Assembly: GCF_002261335.1 (NCBI RefSeq)
Contig: NZ_NEVL01000004.1
Coordinates: forward strand, 682,001-746,000
Length of the DNA: 64,000 nucleotides
Reading direction: 5' to 3'
From: Bordetella genomosp. 1
GTDB lineage: Bacteria > Pseudomonadota > Gammaproteobacteria > Burkholderiales > Burkholderiaceae_B
Shown piece after piece: positions 9,353 to 17,460 of this stretch; position 1 is the first letter of the stretch, and each line of letters opens with the position of its first letter. The translations under genes and the position numbers were made by a program. The notes below the pieces were generated by a model that was not told the DNA's origin, did no database searches, and saw only the letters and a list, made by a program, of their open reading frames with translations.

Positions 9353-10333
9353 TCAGGCGGGGCCCACCGTGATCCAGAACCGGGTCCAGTAGCGCACGCG
9401 GATGGGCAGGGTCTGGGCCAGGAACTGCAGCGCCTGGTCGACGTCGTTGACGTGATAGGTGCCCGAGACACGCAGGTCGGCGATCTCGGGCGCGCAGCGG
9501 ATCCGGCCATGGCGGTAGCGCGCCAGTTCGGCGAGCAGGTCGGCCAGCCGCATGTTCTTGCCCACCACCGCGCCCTCGATCCAGGCGTCGGACGCCATGG
9601 CGGGCGCCACGATGCGGACCGCGCGCTGGCGGTCGAGGCGCCAGTCCTGGCCGGCCTCGGCCACCACCGGCGCGGCGCCGTTGGCGGGCCGCAGCGCGAC
9701 GGCGTCCTGCTGGACGCTGACGCGCGCGCTGTCGTCGTCGAGCCGCACCACGAAGCGCGTGCCCAGCGCCTGGACCGCGCCGAACGGCGTTTGCACGAAG
9801 AATGGCCGCCTCGCCGCGTGCGCGGCGTCGGCGCCGGTCGCGATCGAGACCTCGCCGCGGTACAGCACCAGCACCCGCTCGGCGCCGTCCATCCGCACGG
9901 CCACGGCCGTGTCGGTGTTGAGCACCAGCTCGGTGCCGTCGGGCAGCGTCCTGCGGCCGCGCCGGCCCACGCCGGTGCTGACGTCGGCCAGCACGCGTTG
10001 CCAGGGGGTCTGCTCGCGCACGACCCAGCCGGTGCCCAGCACGCCGCCCGCCAGCACGAGACCCTTGAGCACGGCACGGCGTTGCTGTCGCCGCGCCTGG
10101 TGCGCGCCACCCATGGCGGTGAGCGTGTCCAGCGCGAGGCGCTGCGGCACGGCGGCGAAGTCGGCGTTCAGGGACTGCATGCGCGACCAGGCCCGCTCGT
10201 GCACGGCCGCGGCCTGGCGCCAGCGTTCGAACGCAGCACGGGTGGCGGAATCAGGCTCGCCGAAATGCAGCTTCACCGACCAGGCGATGGCCTCATCGAC
10301 CACCGCCGACGGGATCGGGACGGCTTCGCTCAT
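9353..10333 (-). CDS. FecR-family anti-sigma factor / sigma regulator
   Basis: A 326-residue regulator of the ECF sigma factor encoded just upstream; the start at 10333 overlaps the sigma stop as ATGA. The N-terminal cytoplasmic part (1-80) has the DUF4880-type DEAIAWSVKLH opening. A single hydrophobic segment (about 89-105) is preceded by RRAVLK, resembling a twin-arginine motif, which fits reports that E. coli FecR is inserted by the Tat route. The FecR periplasmic domain includes FFVQTPFGAVQALGTRF, and the C-terminal STN-like region would contact the receptor STN domain. It should relay receptor occupancy to the sigma factor. Confidence 0.92.
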   Translation of the reverse strand: MSEAVPIPSAVVDEAIAWSVKLHFGEPDSATRAAFERWRQAAAVHERAWSRMQSLNADFAAVPQRLALDTLTAMGGAHQARRQQRRAVLKGLVLAGGVLGTGWVVREQTPWQRVLADVSTGVGRRGRRTLPDGTELVLNTDTAVAVRMDGAERVLVLYRGEVSIATGADAAHAARRPFFVQTPFGAVQALGTRFVVRLDDDSARVSVQQDAVALRPANGAAPVVAEAGQDWRLDRQRAVRIVAPAMASDAWIEGAVVGKNMRLADLLAELARYRHGRIRCAPEIADLRVSGTYHVNDVDQALQFLAQTLPIRVRYWTRFWITVGPA

Positions 10334-10836
10334 GGCGCACCGAAACGGAAGGCATAGCACTGGCGCAGGCCCGCGGCCACGTAGCGCTCGGCGGTCGCGA
10401 GCGACACCCCCAGCCGCTCGGCGATCTGCGGGCAGCTCATGCCGTCGAGCTGCGCCCACAGAAAGACCTGCCGCACCCGGGGCTTGAGCGCATCCAGCAT
10501 CTGGTCGATCCTGATGAGCGCCTCCAGCACCAGCAGCCGGTCTTCGGGCGAGGGCGCCAGCGGCTCGGGCGTGCGCGCCAGCACCTCGAGCCAGGCGCGC
10601 TCGAGCTCGCGGCGGCGCCAGTGGTCGACCAGCAGCCCGCGTGCGATGGTGCTCAGGTAAGCGCGCGGTTCGCGCGTCTCGACGGCCGCCGGACGGCGCA
10701 GCAGGCGCACGAACACGTCGTGCGCGAGGTCGGCGGCCTCGCAGGAATTGCCCAGTTGCCGGCGCAACCATCCCTGCAGCCAGCCATGATGGTCCGCATA
10801 CAGCGTTTCGACTCGGTCTTGCGTCGTGGGGGGCAT
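10330..10836 (-). CDS. ECF RNA polymerase sigma factor, FecI-like
   Basis: A 168-residue ECF sigma factor. Region 2 includes DLAHDVFVRLLRRP and the following REPRAYLSTIARGLL segment; region 4 holds PRVRQVFLWAQLDGMSCPQIAERLGV with its helix-turn-helix. It overlaps the FecR-like gene by 4 bp and lies just downstream of a strong Fur-box match at 10846-10864. It should therefore be made under iron starvation, be released by the FecR/receptor relay, and drive the receptor operon. The spacing between fecR and the receptor (112 bp) leaves room for a sigma-dependent promoter, but no consensus was confirmed there. Confidence 0.93.
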   Translation of the reverse strand: MPPTTQDRVETLYADHHGWLQGWLRRQLGNSCEAADLAHDVFVRLLRRPAAVETREPRAYLSTIARGLLVDHWRRRELERAWLEVLARTPEPLAPSPEDRLLVLEALIRIDQMLDALKPRVRQVFLWAQLDGMSCPQIAERLGVSLATAERYVAAGLRQCYAFRFGAP

Positions 10837-10845
10837 CGCTGGCTT

Positions 10846-10864
10846 GCAAATGATAACTATTATC
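10846..10864 (-). promoter_or_regulatory. Fur box upstream of the ECF sigma gene
   Basis: The 19-bp sequence GCAAATGATAACTATTATC matches the E. coli Fur consensus GATAATGATAATCATTATC at 15 of 19 positions. It sits 10-28 bp upstream of the sigma-factor ATG at 10836, in an AT-rich island within very GC-rich DNA. It would repress the sigma/anti-sigma pair when iron is plentiful. Confidence 0.8.
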
Positions 10865-10949
10865 TAGTTTAGTGCAGCCCCTCGAACCGAGGCAAGGCTG
10901 CGCGTGGCGCCCGCCCCTCGAGGCCGCGCCGCGCTCGACGGCTCGCCGT

Positions 10950-13232
10950 TCAGGCGCTGCGCAGCGGCGGCGCCTGCCAGGCGCGATGCGCCACGGGCGC
11001 GCCGGCGTGGCGCTCCACCTGCACCAGCGCGGTCTGCGCGCTCGGCCCCTGGGTCAGGCGCGAGGTGCCGACGTCGGCGGTCAGCGTATTGGGATTGCCG
11101 TGCCGATCGAGGTCGCCGTCGGGGTCCGACCAGGCGCCGGTGGCCATGATGACCACGCCGCGCAACAGCCCCGGATCGAGCACCGCGCCGGCCAGGCAGG
11201 CGCCCCGTTCGTTGTAGACGCGCACCACATCGCCGGCCTGGATGCCGCGCTCGGCGGCGTCCTCCGGGTTGAGGGCCACCGGCTCGTGCCCGGCCACCTT
11301 GCTCGCGCGCGACAGCGCCGCCGGATCGAGCTGGCTGTGCAGCCGCGTGCGCGGCTGGTTGGTGAGCAGGTGCAGCGGCCAGGTACGGGCCGCGTCTGCG
11401 CCCAGCCATTCGGTGGGCGCGAGCCAGGCCGGGTGGCCCGGACAGTCGTCGTAGCCGAACCCGCCCACCACCTCGGAATAGAGCTCGATCCTGCCCGACG
11501 GGGTGCGCAGCCGATGCGCCACCGGATCGTGGCGGAAGCCCTCGAACAGCACATAGGGCCGCTCGGGCGGCGGCACCTCCGCATGGCCCCGCTGCCAGAA
11601 CACCTCGAAGGGCGGCAGCTCGACGCCGCGCTCGGCGCAGCCCGCGCGCATGCCCTCGTAGACGTGGCGGCACCAGCCGTCGACGTCGCGGCCGGCGGTG
11701 TAGGTGTCGTGAAAACCAGCGCGGCGCGCCAGCTCGGCAAAGATGTCGAAGTCGTTGCGCGCCTCGCCCTGCGGCGCGATGGCCGGATGCATCGCGAACA
11801 CATACGGGTCGCGCGAGGAGCCGCCCACGTCGGCGCGCTCGAGCGGCGTCGTGACCGGCAGCACGATGTCGGCGCGGCGCGCCAGCGGCGTCCACCAGGA
11901 TTCGTGCACGATCACCGTCTCCGGCTGGCGCCAGGCGGCGCGCAGGCGGTTCTGGTCCTGGTGATGATGGAACGGGTTGCCGCCCGCCCAGTAGATCAGC
12001 TTGATGTCGGGATAGACGTGGCGCTCGCCATTGAAATCATATTCAGCGCCCGGCGCGAGCAGCATGTCGGTGATGCGCGCCACCGGGATCGCGAGCTGCG
12101 CGGGATTGCGCGGCACCGGCACCTCGGGCCCCGGCACGATGCGGCGCGGCTGTCCTATGCCGTTGAGCGAGGCGTGGCCGAACGCGAAGCCGCCGCCCGG
12201 CAGGCCGATCTGGCCGATCAGCGCGGCCAGCCCGATCAACGCCCAATACGGCTGCTCGCCATGCTTGGCGCGCTGCAACGACCACGCCGCCGTCAGCAGG
12301 CTGCGTTGATCGGCCACGGCGCGCGCCAGCGTCACGATGGTGTCGGCCGGCACGCCCGTGATGCCCGCGGCCCAGGTCGCGTCCTTGGCCTGGCCGTCGG
12401 TGTCGCCACGCAGATACGCGGCCCAGCGTTCGAAACCGGTGCAATGGCTGGCGACGAACGCCGCGTCGTGGCGGCCCTCGGCGATCAGGGTATGGGCCAT
12501 CGCCAGCATCAGCGCCGTGTCGGTGTTGGGCCGGATCGGGATCCAGTCGGCGTTGCTGCCCGCGGGAATGTCGGCGCGGGTCGGCGTGACCGCGACCAGC
12601 CGGATGCCGCGCGCCTGCGCCTCCTCGAGCCAGCCGGGCAGGTTGTGCAGCCCCGCGCCGCCCGAGGTGACCTGGCTGTTCTTGACCGGGATGCCGCCGA
12701 ACGCCACGATGATGCGGGTGTTGCCCAGCACGCTGTCCCAGTCGGTCACGTCGCCGCTCACCGGGCTGATGCTGCCGATCACGTGCGGCAGCAGGAACTG
12801 CGCCGCGCCCCAGCTGTAGTTGCCGATCTGGTCGACGCAGCCGCCCCCCTGGAACAGAAAGCGCCGGATCAGGCTGCGCGCGTGATGCACGCGGCCCGCC
12901 GACGACCAGCCGTAGGAGCCGCCGAAGATGCCCGCGGGGCCGGCGCTGGCGCGCACGCGCGCCAGCTCGTCCGAAACCAGCGTGAGCGCGCGCTCCCACG
13001 ACACCTCGACATATTCGTCGTTCTCGCGCTCGCGATTGCCCTCGAGCCAGCCGCGCCGCACCGCGGGACGCTGGATGCGCAGCGGCGAATGCACCATCTC
13101 GGGAATCGACGCCAGCATGTCCGAAGGCGCCGGATCGGCGCCGAACGGCTCGCAGGCGATCAGGCGCCCGCCTTCGGTGACGGCGGTGAAGGCGCCCCAA
13201 TGCGCGAGCGAGGGACTGCGGAGACGGGTCAT
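10950..13232 (-). CDS. Molybdopterin oxidoreductase of the BisC/TorZ/DMSO-reductase family
   Basis: About 760 residues counted from the ATG at 13232 (MTRLRSPSLAHWGAF), matching the usual length of biotin/methionine sulfoxide and TMAO reductases. Active-site features of the DMSO-reductase type are visible: GGSYGWSSAG with Y107 and W109, and GNYSWGAAQ with S140, the expected molybdenum-ligating serine, 33 residues after Y107 as in DMSO reductase. There is no N-terminal Fe-S cysteine cluster and no twin-arginine leader, so it is probably a cytoplasmic BisC-like S- or N-oxide reductase. The reading frame extends upstream of 13232, but that part lacks family similarity. It lies apart from the iron locus and probably has its own promoter. 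Confidence 0.88.
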   Translation of the reverse strand: MTRLRSPSLAHWGAFTAVTEGGRLIACEPFGADPAPSDMLASIPEMVHSPLRIQRPAVRRGWLEGNRERENDEYVEVSWERALTLVSDELARVRASAGPAGIFGGSYGWSSAGRVHHARSLIRRFLFQGGGCVDQIGNYSWGAAQFLLPHVIGSISPVSGDVTDWDSVLGNTRIIVAFGGIPVKNSQVTSGGAGLHNLPGWLEEAQARGIRLVAVTPTRADIPAGSNADWIPIRPNTDTALMLAMAHTLIAEGRHDAAFVASHCTGFERWAAYLRGDTDGQAKDATWAAGITGVPADTIVTLARAVADQRSLLTAAWSLQRAKHGEQPYWALIGLAALIGQIGLPGGGFAFGHASLNGIGQPRRIVPGPEVPVPRNPAQLAIPVARITDMLLAPGAEYDFNGERHVYPDIKLIYWAGGNPFHHHQDQNRLRAAWRQPETVIVHESWWTPLARRADIVLPVTTPLERADVGGSSRDPYVFAMHPAIAPQGEARNDFDIFAELARRAGFHDTYTAGRDVDGWCRHVYEGMRAGCAERGVELPPFEVFWQRGHAEVPPPERPYVLFEGFRHDPVAHRLRTPSGRIELYSEVVGGFGYDDCPGHPAWLAPTEWLGADAARTWPLHLLTNQPRTRLHSQLDPAALSRASKVAGHEPVALNPEDAAERGIQAGDVVRVYNERGACLAGAVLDPGLLRGVVIMATGAWSDPDGDLDRHGNPNTLTADVGTSRLTQGPSAQTALVQVERHAGAPVAHRAWQAPPLRSA

Positions 13233-13522
13233 GGGCGTAGCGGAAGACGGCGGCCGGGCGCGGCCGGATGACGGCGCATGGCGCGCCTGGCCGACGGGCC
13301 AGGCTCCCCCGAAGCATAAAGGAAAAGCCCCGCCCGCCCTGTCCGCAGGCGACGCCCATGCGCCCCGCCCCCGCCGCGCGGCGCCACGGCGGCGTGCATC
13401 AGGGCGACACGGCGCGCAAATCATCGAGGCAGCGCGCCAATGGTATGGTGCAGCACGCGCGCCGGGCGCGCGGCGGTGCACCCCACGCGGTACCGATCAA
13501 CACCGACGCAGAGAAGCGATCC

Positions 13523-14146
13523 ATGGAACACCTGACTCAACTGCTCACGCTCTCGGGCATCGTGCTGCTGGCCTGCGCCAGCCCCGGCCCCGACTTCGTC
13601 GCCGTCACCTCGCACGCGCTCAACGACCGCCGCTCGGGCATGGTCGTCGGGCTGGGCATCGCGTGCGCGGTCGTGCTCTGGGCCACCCTTGCCATCCTGG
13701 GGTTCGGCCTGCTGATCCGCGAAATGTTCTGGCTCTACGAGACCATCCGCCTGGCCGGCGCCGCCTATCTGGTCTACCTGGGCGCGCGCATGCTGATCGG
13801 CGCGTTCAAGGCCGCACCCGGCACGCCGCGCGTGCACGGCGCCGCCGCCCTGGCCCCGATGCAGGCCTGGCGCCAGGGCTTCATGGTGGGCATCACCAAT
13901 CCCAAGACGGCGACCTTCTTCGCCACCCTGTTCGTGACCGTGCTGCCGGCCCACGCCCCCGCCTGGGTCTACGTCAGCGTGGTGGCCCTGGTCGGCCTCA
14001 TCACCGCCGCCTGGCTCTGTGCGCTGGCCGCCTTCTTCTCGGCCGGCCGCGTGCGCGCCGTCTACGCCCGCATCAGCCGCGCCATCGACGCCCTGATGGG
14101 CGCCGCCCTGGTCGCCCTCGGCATCCGCCTCGCCACCAGCCGCTGA
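13523..14146 (+). CDS. LysE/RhtB family amino-acid exporter
   Basis: A 207-residue inner-membrane protein starting MEHLTQLLTLSGIVLLACASPGPDF, with the family-typical SPGPD motif (residues about 20-24), about six hydrophobic segments and the conserved GITNPKT segment near residue 125. RhtB/LysE proteins export amino acids such as homoserine, threonine or lysine; the substrate is not predictable here. The start at 13523 has AGAGAAG about 8 bp upstream. It is divergent from the molybdoenzyme, with about 290 bp of GC-rich spacer in which no clear site was recognised. It is the last gene before the island junction. Confidence 0.9.
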   Translation: MEHLTQLLTLSGIVLLACASPGPDFVAVTSHALNDRRSGMVVGLGIACAVVLWATLAILGFGLLIREMFWLYETIRLAGAAYLVYLGARMLIGAFKAAPGTPRVHGAAALAPMQAWRQGFMVGITNPKTATFFATLFVTVLPAHAPAWVYVSVVALVGLITAAWLCALAAFFSAGRVRAVYARISRAIDALMGAALVALGIRLATSR

Positions 14147-14208
14147 AGCGGCCGGCCCGGGCGGCACAGGCAGCCACGGAGCCGGCGCCACGCGCCGCAC
14201 CAAAGACA

Positions 14209-14246
14209 AAGGGCTTACAGACAATGATCTGTAAGCCCTTGATTTT
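14209..14246. terminator. Rho-independent terminator after the LysE-type gene
   Basis: A perfect 13-bp inverted repeat (AAGGGCTTACAGA ... TCTGTAAGCCCTT, 14209-14240) with a 6-nt loop, followed by GATTTT on the plus strand and a pyrimidine-rich run on the minus strand. It could end both the exporter transcript and transcription of the original tRNA-Pro gene. Confidence 0.75.
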
Positions 14247-14248
14247 CC

Positions 14249-14293
14249 TGGTCGGGGCGGCGGGATTCGAACTCGCGACCCTCTGCTCCCAAA
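14249..14293 (-). other. 3' fragment of tRNA-Pro(TGG): integration (att) site
   Basis: Read on the minus strand, this 45-bp stretch is the 3' part of a tRNA-Pro. It has anticodon loop TTTGGGA (anticodon TGG), 3' anticodon-stem strand GCAGA, variable loop, T-arm GCGAG-TTCGAAT-CCCGC (one A-C mismatch), acceptor strand CGCCCCG, discriminator A and an encoded CCA ending at 14249. The 5' half is missing: beyond 14293 the sequence is unrelated. The CCA end faces the chromosome and the broken end faces the integrase, as expected for the displaced repeat left by site-specific insertion into a tRNA 3' end. The complete tRNA should lie at the far island end outside the window. Confidence 0.8.
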
Positions 14294-14304
14294 TTAGAAA
14301 CGCA

Positions 14305-14400
14305 CGAACGCCAGCGAACGCCAACGAACCAATAACCGACTGATTCATAAGGATTTATCCAAATTCCCTTGTTCGTCGACGTTCGCTAATGTACGCTAAC
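14305..14400. repeat. Two sets of 10-bp repeats next to the att site (candidate integrase arm sites)
   Basis: Set one is CGAACGCCAG, CGAACGCCAA and a partial CGAACC in tandem at 14305-14330. Set two is GTTCGTCGAC, GTTCGCTAAT and GTACGCTAAC in tandem at 14371-14400. The GTTCG and CGAAC cores make the two sets partly inverted to each other. Short repeats flanking a core site are typical of arm-type or excisionase binding sites of tyrosine recombinases; binding here is inferred. Confidence 0.6.
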
Positions 14401-14410
14401 AGCCGCAAAA

Positions 14411-14434
14411 ATGTTGTCCCATATGTTGTCCCAT
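14411..14434 (+). repeat. Perfect tandem 12-bp repeat upstream of the integrase
   Basis: ATGTTGTCCCAT occurs twice head to tail (14411-14422 and 14423-14434), 40-63 bp upstream of the integrase ATG. It may be a regulatory or recombinase-binding site; the function is not shown by sequence. Confidence 0.65.
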
Positions 14435-14474
14435 ATGGCGCTTGAGACAGAAGAACGGAGAGATTCGGGGAAAT

Positions 14475-15965
14475 ATGACGAGATACCCAAAACGCGGAAA
14501 AGGTGCGCGGTGGACCGTCAAAGAACTGGAAGCGGTACCGGCGGAATGGGTCGGTGATCACCTGGCCGATGGAGACGGCCTGACTGGGGAAATCCGCATT
14601 CAGCGTGGAACCATGGCCGTGGTGTGGCGATACGCCTATCGCATGGGCGATAAGGTAAAGAGATTCTACTGCGGCTCATGGCCGGAACGCACACTCGACG
14701 AGATCCGCTCCGCCAGAAACAAAGCGCGGGCGGACATTAAAGCTGGCCGCAATCCGTCAGCCGTCCGCGACTTGGAAAAGGCCCAGGTGCGGGAAGCTAT
14801 GGCAGCTGAATCTGCCGCTATAACCGCCGCTGAAGAAGAGGCCACGACCGACGCCCTTTCGTTCCAAGAGATGTATAAAAGCTGGCTGGAATCGGGAGTG
14901 AAGCGAGCAGATGGCAACACCGAAGTGAAACGCATCGTTGAAAAAGACGTGCTCCCCTTGATCGGTAGTACTCCCGTGCGATCAATCCGCGAGAAGGATA
15001 TTGAGCGAGTGATCCGCTCAATTGTCGGCCGCGGTTGCAATCGGCTTGCCGAGGTGACCTACCAAATACTGGGCCAGATGTTCCATTGGGCAGAAAAGCG
15101 CCAACCATGGCGAAAGCTGCTTTCGGAAGGAAATCCGGTTGAACTAGTTGAATTGGAGGTGCTCCTGGCAGACGACTACGATCCGGATAATGCCCGCGAA
15201 CGCGTTCTGCCCCCCATTGAGATCGTTGAGCTCCAGACTCGATACCAAGAGTTGGAGGAGCAGTATCTCACTTCGGACGACAAGCGAAGGAAAAAACCTC
15301 CATCCAAGGCGTTGCAGGCAGTCTCCTGGATCTGCTTGAGCACGCTATGCCGGATAGGGGAATTACACCTGACTGAAATTGCTCATGTCGATCTCAGAGA
15401 GGGCACATGGTTCATTCCCAAGGCTAACGTCAAGGGCAGAAAATCTCAGAAACGCGACCACCTGGTTTTTCTTTCACCCTTCGCAGTTAAGCACTTCGCG
15501 ACCCTTGTCAGCTTGGCGGGATCATCTCGCTGGCTGCTACCCTCGCGCGACAATGGTGACGCGGAGGTCGACCAACCGATGTACAAGCAGGCCTTTACTA
15601 AGCAAATCAAGGATCGGCAAGCCATATTCAACGTAAAGCCCAAAGCGCGCCGCGCTTCGGACAACTCCCTGGTGCTCGGCAAGGGCCAAAACGGCAATTG
15701 GACCCCTCATGATTTACGGCGAACGGGGTCGACGATCATGGAGTCGCTGGGAGTCGACCCAAACGTCATCGACCGCTGCCAGAATCACGTCATTCACACG
15801 GGTAAGAACCGTGTCAGGCGGCACTACCAGCTGTACGACTACGCCGACGAAAAGCGAGCAGCATGGGCGACGCTCGGCGCATACTTGGAAAGACTGCTTT
15901 CGGGAGCAGTGGCGCCGGCCGATCTTCAAAGGCGGCTAACCGCCAAGCAGTTACTTGCCGCGTAA
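14475..15965 (+). CDS. Tyrosine recombinase / integrase
   Basis: About 496 residues from the ATG at 14475 (MTRYPKRGKG); an in-frame TTG at 14442 is a weaker alternative. The N-terminal part (about residues 15-100) is a DUF4102-like arm-binding domain, followed by a core-binding domain and a C-terminal phage-integrase domain. Catalytic elements are visible: R in LCRIGELHLTE, HxLRR in TPHDLRRTGST, the late H in CQNHVIHTG and the nucleophilic Y in RRHYQLYDY. It lies beside the tRNA-Pro fragment and presumably catalysed the insertion. Lower GC and different codon use from the upstream genes support foreign origin. Confidence 0.93.
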   Translation: MTRYPKRGKGARWTVKELEAVPAEWVGDHLADGDGLTGEIRIQRGTMAVVWRYAYRMGDKVKRFYCGSWPERTLDEIRSARNKARADIKAGRNPSAVRDLEKAQVREAMAAESAAITAAEEEATTDALSFQEMYKSWLESGVKRADGNTEVKRIVEKDVLPLIGSTPVRSIREKDIERVIRSIVGRGCNRLAEVTYQILGQMFHWAEKRQPWRKLLSEGNPVELVELEVLLADDYDPDNARERVLPPIEIVELQTRYQELEEQYLTSDDKRRKKPPSKALQAVSWICLSTLCRIGELHLTEIAHVDLREGTWFIPKANVKGRKSQKRDHLVFLSPFAVKHFATLVSLAGSSRWLLPSRDNGDAEVDQPMYKQAFTKQIKDRQAIFNVKPKARRASDNSLVLGKGQNGNWTPHDLRRTGSTIMESLGVDPNVIDRCQNHVIHTGKNRVRRHYQLYDYADEKRAAWATLGAYLERLLSGAVAPADLQRRLTAKQLLAA

Positions 15966-15968
15966 AAG

Positions 15969-16000
15969 AATAGCCGAAGACCATACGGTCTTCGGCTATT
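15969..16000. terminator. Bidirectional hairpin terminator after the integrase
   Basis: A perfect 14-bp inverted repeat AATAGCCGAAGACC ... GGTCTTCGGCTATT with a 4-nt loop starts 4 bp after the integrase stop. The flanks are AAAAG on the left and AAACG on the right, so the U-run is better on the minus strand (TTCTTTT). Confidence 0.75.
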
Positions 16001-16144
16001 AAACGCATGCGGGCAAGTCTAGATCCAGCCCTGCCGCGGGCCTGTAGAGGCCGGCTACCCCACTGCCAGTGAATGTGCTGCCCTACAAACTGGTTGTTGT
16101 CGCAGCGGGCGGCACGTCGGTCACGCCAACAGCGAGGGAAACAG

Positions 16145-16366
16145 TTATCGGACAATGGAGCCCCACATTAGCGGGGCTTTCGCTTTGCAGCCTTCGTGCC
16201 GGCAGACAACGCATTCGCCCTCATCGGCTATTGCGTCGATCAGTTGATCGGTAGCACGGAGAGTCTTCCCCTTGAAGTGGCGCTCGCACACGCATCTCCA
16301 ACCTGCTGTGCAGGGTTCCGCGGGGGCCGTTGCATTGCTTGCTGCTAATCGATCATTGCGGCTCAA
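16145..16366 (-). CDS. Small cysteine-rich hypothetical protein (doubtful)
   Basis: A 73-residue frame with cysteines at CTAGWRCVCERH and CVVCRHEGC, spacing that could bind zinc. It starts inside the 3' end of the Bug gene region and contains the hairpin at 16159-16180 in its last codons. No family was recognised. The cysteine pattern argues for a real small protein, while the overlap and lack of a clear ribosome-binding site argue against. Confidence 0.25.
   Translation of the reverse strand: MSRNDRLAASNATAPAEPCTAGWRCVCERHFKGKTLRATDQLIDAIADEGECVVCRHEGCKAKAPLMWGSIVR
16159..16180 (+). terminator. Possible hairpin terminator
   Basis: AGCCCC and GGGGCT form a 6-bp stem around ACATTAGC, followed by TTTCGCTTT on the plus strand. 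The stem is short, so the call is tentative. Confidence 0.35.
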
Positions 16367-17345
16367 TGTTTGCGTCGACCGCGCGCTGAGTCCAAACCTG
16401 GCGCTGCGATTGCGCGAAGGCCTGATGTTCGGCGAGCGTGTTGGGCGAGACCTGCATACCCAGTGATTCGAAGCGCTGCAGGACGTCCGGCTCTCGCAGG
16501 ATCGCTGTGACTTCCTGGTTCAGCTTCTGCGCGATCGTGTCGGGCGTCTTGGCCGGTACGGCCACGCCGACCCACACGACCAGATCGAACTTCTCGTAGC
16601 CCAATTCGGAGAGCGTCGGCACAGTCGGAAAGTCTTTTGCGCGTTTGTGGCCAGTGTAGGCTAGGCCACGCAGTTTGCCCGCTTGCATGAAGGACGTGAC
16701 GACGGACAGGTCCGCGAACAGGTAGTCGACGTGCCCGCCCAGCAAATCAGTCACGGCGGGCGGCTGGCTCTTGTATGGCACGCCATTGGCGGCAGCGCCC
16801 GCCACCGTATTGAAGGTGGCGCCCGCGATCTGGCTGGTCGGCGAGCCGTAGGCGTAGTTCAGCGGTTTGGCCTGCGTTGCCTTGACGAGTTCCTGCAGCG
16901 ACTTGTAAGGCGCGTCTTCTCGCACCACGAGCATCATCGGAATTGTGGCGATGCGGACGACGTGAGTGAAATCTCCCGTGGGGTCGAACGGCAGCTTACG
17001 GAACAGCGCCGGCGTTGCGGAGTGTGTGGAGCTGCTGGTGAGAATGAGCGTATAACCGTCGGGCTGCGCCCGCGCGACAAACGAGGCTCCAATGGTGCCC
17101 GACGCGCCGGGCTTGTTTTCAATCACGACCGGCACGTTCAGACGCGGACCGAGCTTTTCGGCAATGATGCGCGCGCTGGTGTCGGTAGCACTGCCTGGCG
17201 AGAAAGGTACGACGATGGTGATGGGCTTGTCGGGATATGCGCCTTGCGCCAGCGCCGTGGACGGCATCGCGCCAGCAAGCGTGGAGAGTACTGCAAGGCT
17301 GCCAGCAGCCAGCAGGCGTCGACGGGCGCCAAACGGTCGGATCAT
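16353..17345 (-). CDS. Bug/TctC-type tripartite tricarboxylate transporter receptor
   Basis: A 330-residue periplasmic receptor with an arginine-rich signal peptide ending TALAQ. Typical Bug motifs are YPDKPITIVVPFSPG, VIENKPGASGTIG, PDGYTL, the region before GVPYKSQPPAVTDLLGG and the segment FPTVPTLSELG. Bug proteins bind small carboxylates, usually through backbone and water contacts, so the ligand is not predictable. It is the last gene of a minus-strand set (hydratase, CaiB, LysR, Bug), 115 bp after the LysR stop. That gap holds an AATAAGTCTA motif shared with the promoter region at 20416-20427. ACAGGAGACAAGC before the ATG is a good ribosome-binding site. Confidence 0.92.
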   Translation of the reverse strand: MIRPFGARRRLLAAGSLAVLSTLAGAMPSTALAQGAYPDKPITIVVPFSPGSATDTSARIIAEKLGPRLNVPVVIENKPGASGTIGASFVARAQPDGYTLILTSSSTHSATPALFRKLPFDPTGDFTHVVRIATIPMMLVVREDAPYKSLQELVKATQAKPLNYAYGSPTSQIAGATFNTVAGAAANGVPYKSQPPAVTDLLGGHVDYLFADLSVVTSFMQAGKLRGLAYTGHKRAKDFPTVPTLSELGYEKFDLVVWVGVAVPAKTPDTIAQKLNQEVTAILREPDVLQRFESLGMQVSPNTLAEHQAFAQSQRQVWTQRAVDANIEPQ

Positions 17346-17439
17346 GCTTGTCTCCTGTAAGGGGCCACGGATTGGCCCTCTTGAACTGTGACCGTATGAT
17401 GCTGGCGACTTGCTTATCCCAACAAGCGATTAATTTTCA

Positions 17440-17451
17440 TAGACTTATTCC
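17440..17451 (-). promoter_or_regulatory. Candidate operator GGAATAAGTCTA upstream of a Bug gene
   Basis: On the minus strand GGAATAAGTCTA lies about 95-106 bp upstream of the Bug start. The same element with one change (GAAATAAGTCTA) lies in the promoter region at 20416-20427. In both, a TAATTTTCAT element is close by. It may be a site for the two paralogous LysR proteins encoded here. Confidence 0.4.
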
Positions 17452-17460
17452 AAACCAGGA

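Larger units (their letters stand above)
15966..16352. other. Intergenic stretch after the integrase
   Basis: It holds two hairpins (15969-16000 and 16159-16180) and one small, doubtful minus-strand reading frame (16145-16366). Nothing else was recognised. It joins the recombination module to the first catabolic genes. Confidence 0.5.

Noticed and set aside
10872-13271. A plus-strand open frame of 799 codons opposite the molybdoenzyme
   Set aside because: Antisense shadow; the opposite strand has all active-site motifs of the DMSO-reductase family.
14249-14293. A complete, functional tRNA-Pro gene
   Set aside because: Only the part from the anticodon loop to CCA is present and the T-stem has a mismatch; the 5' half is absent.
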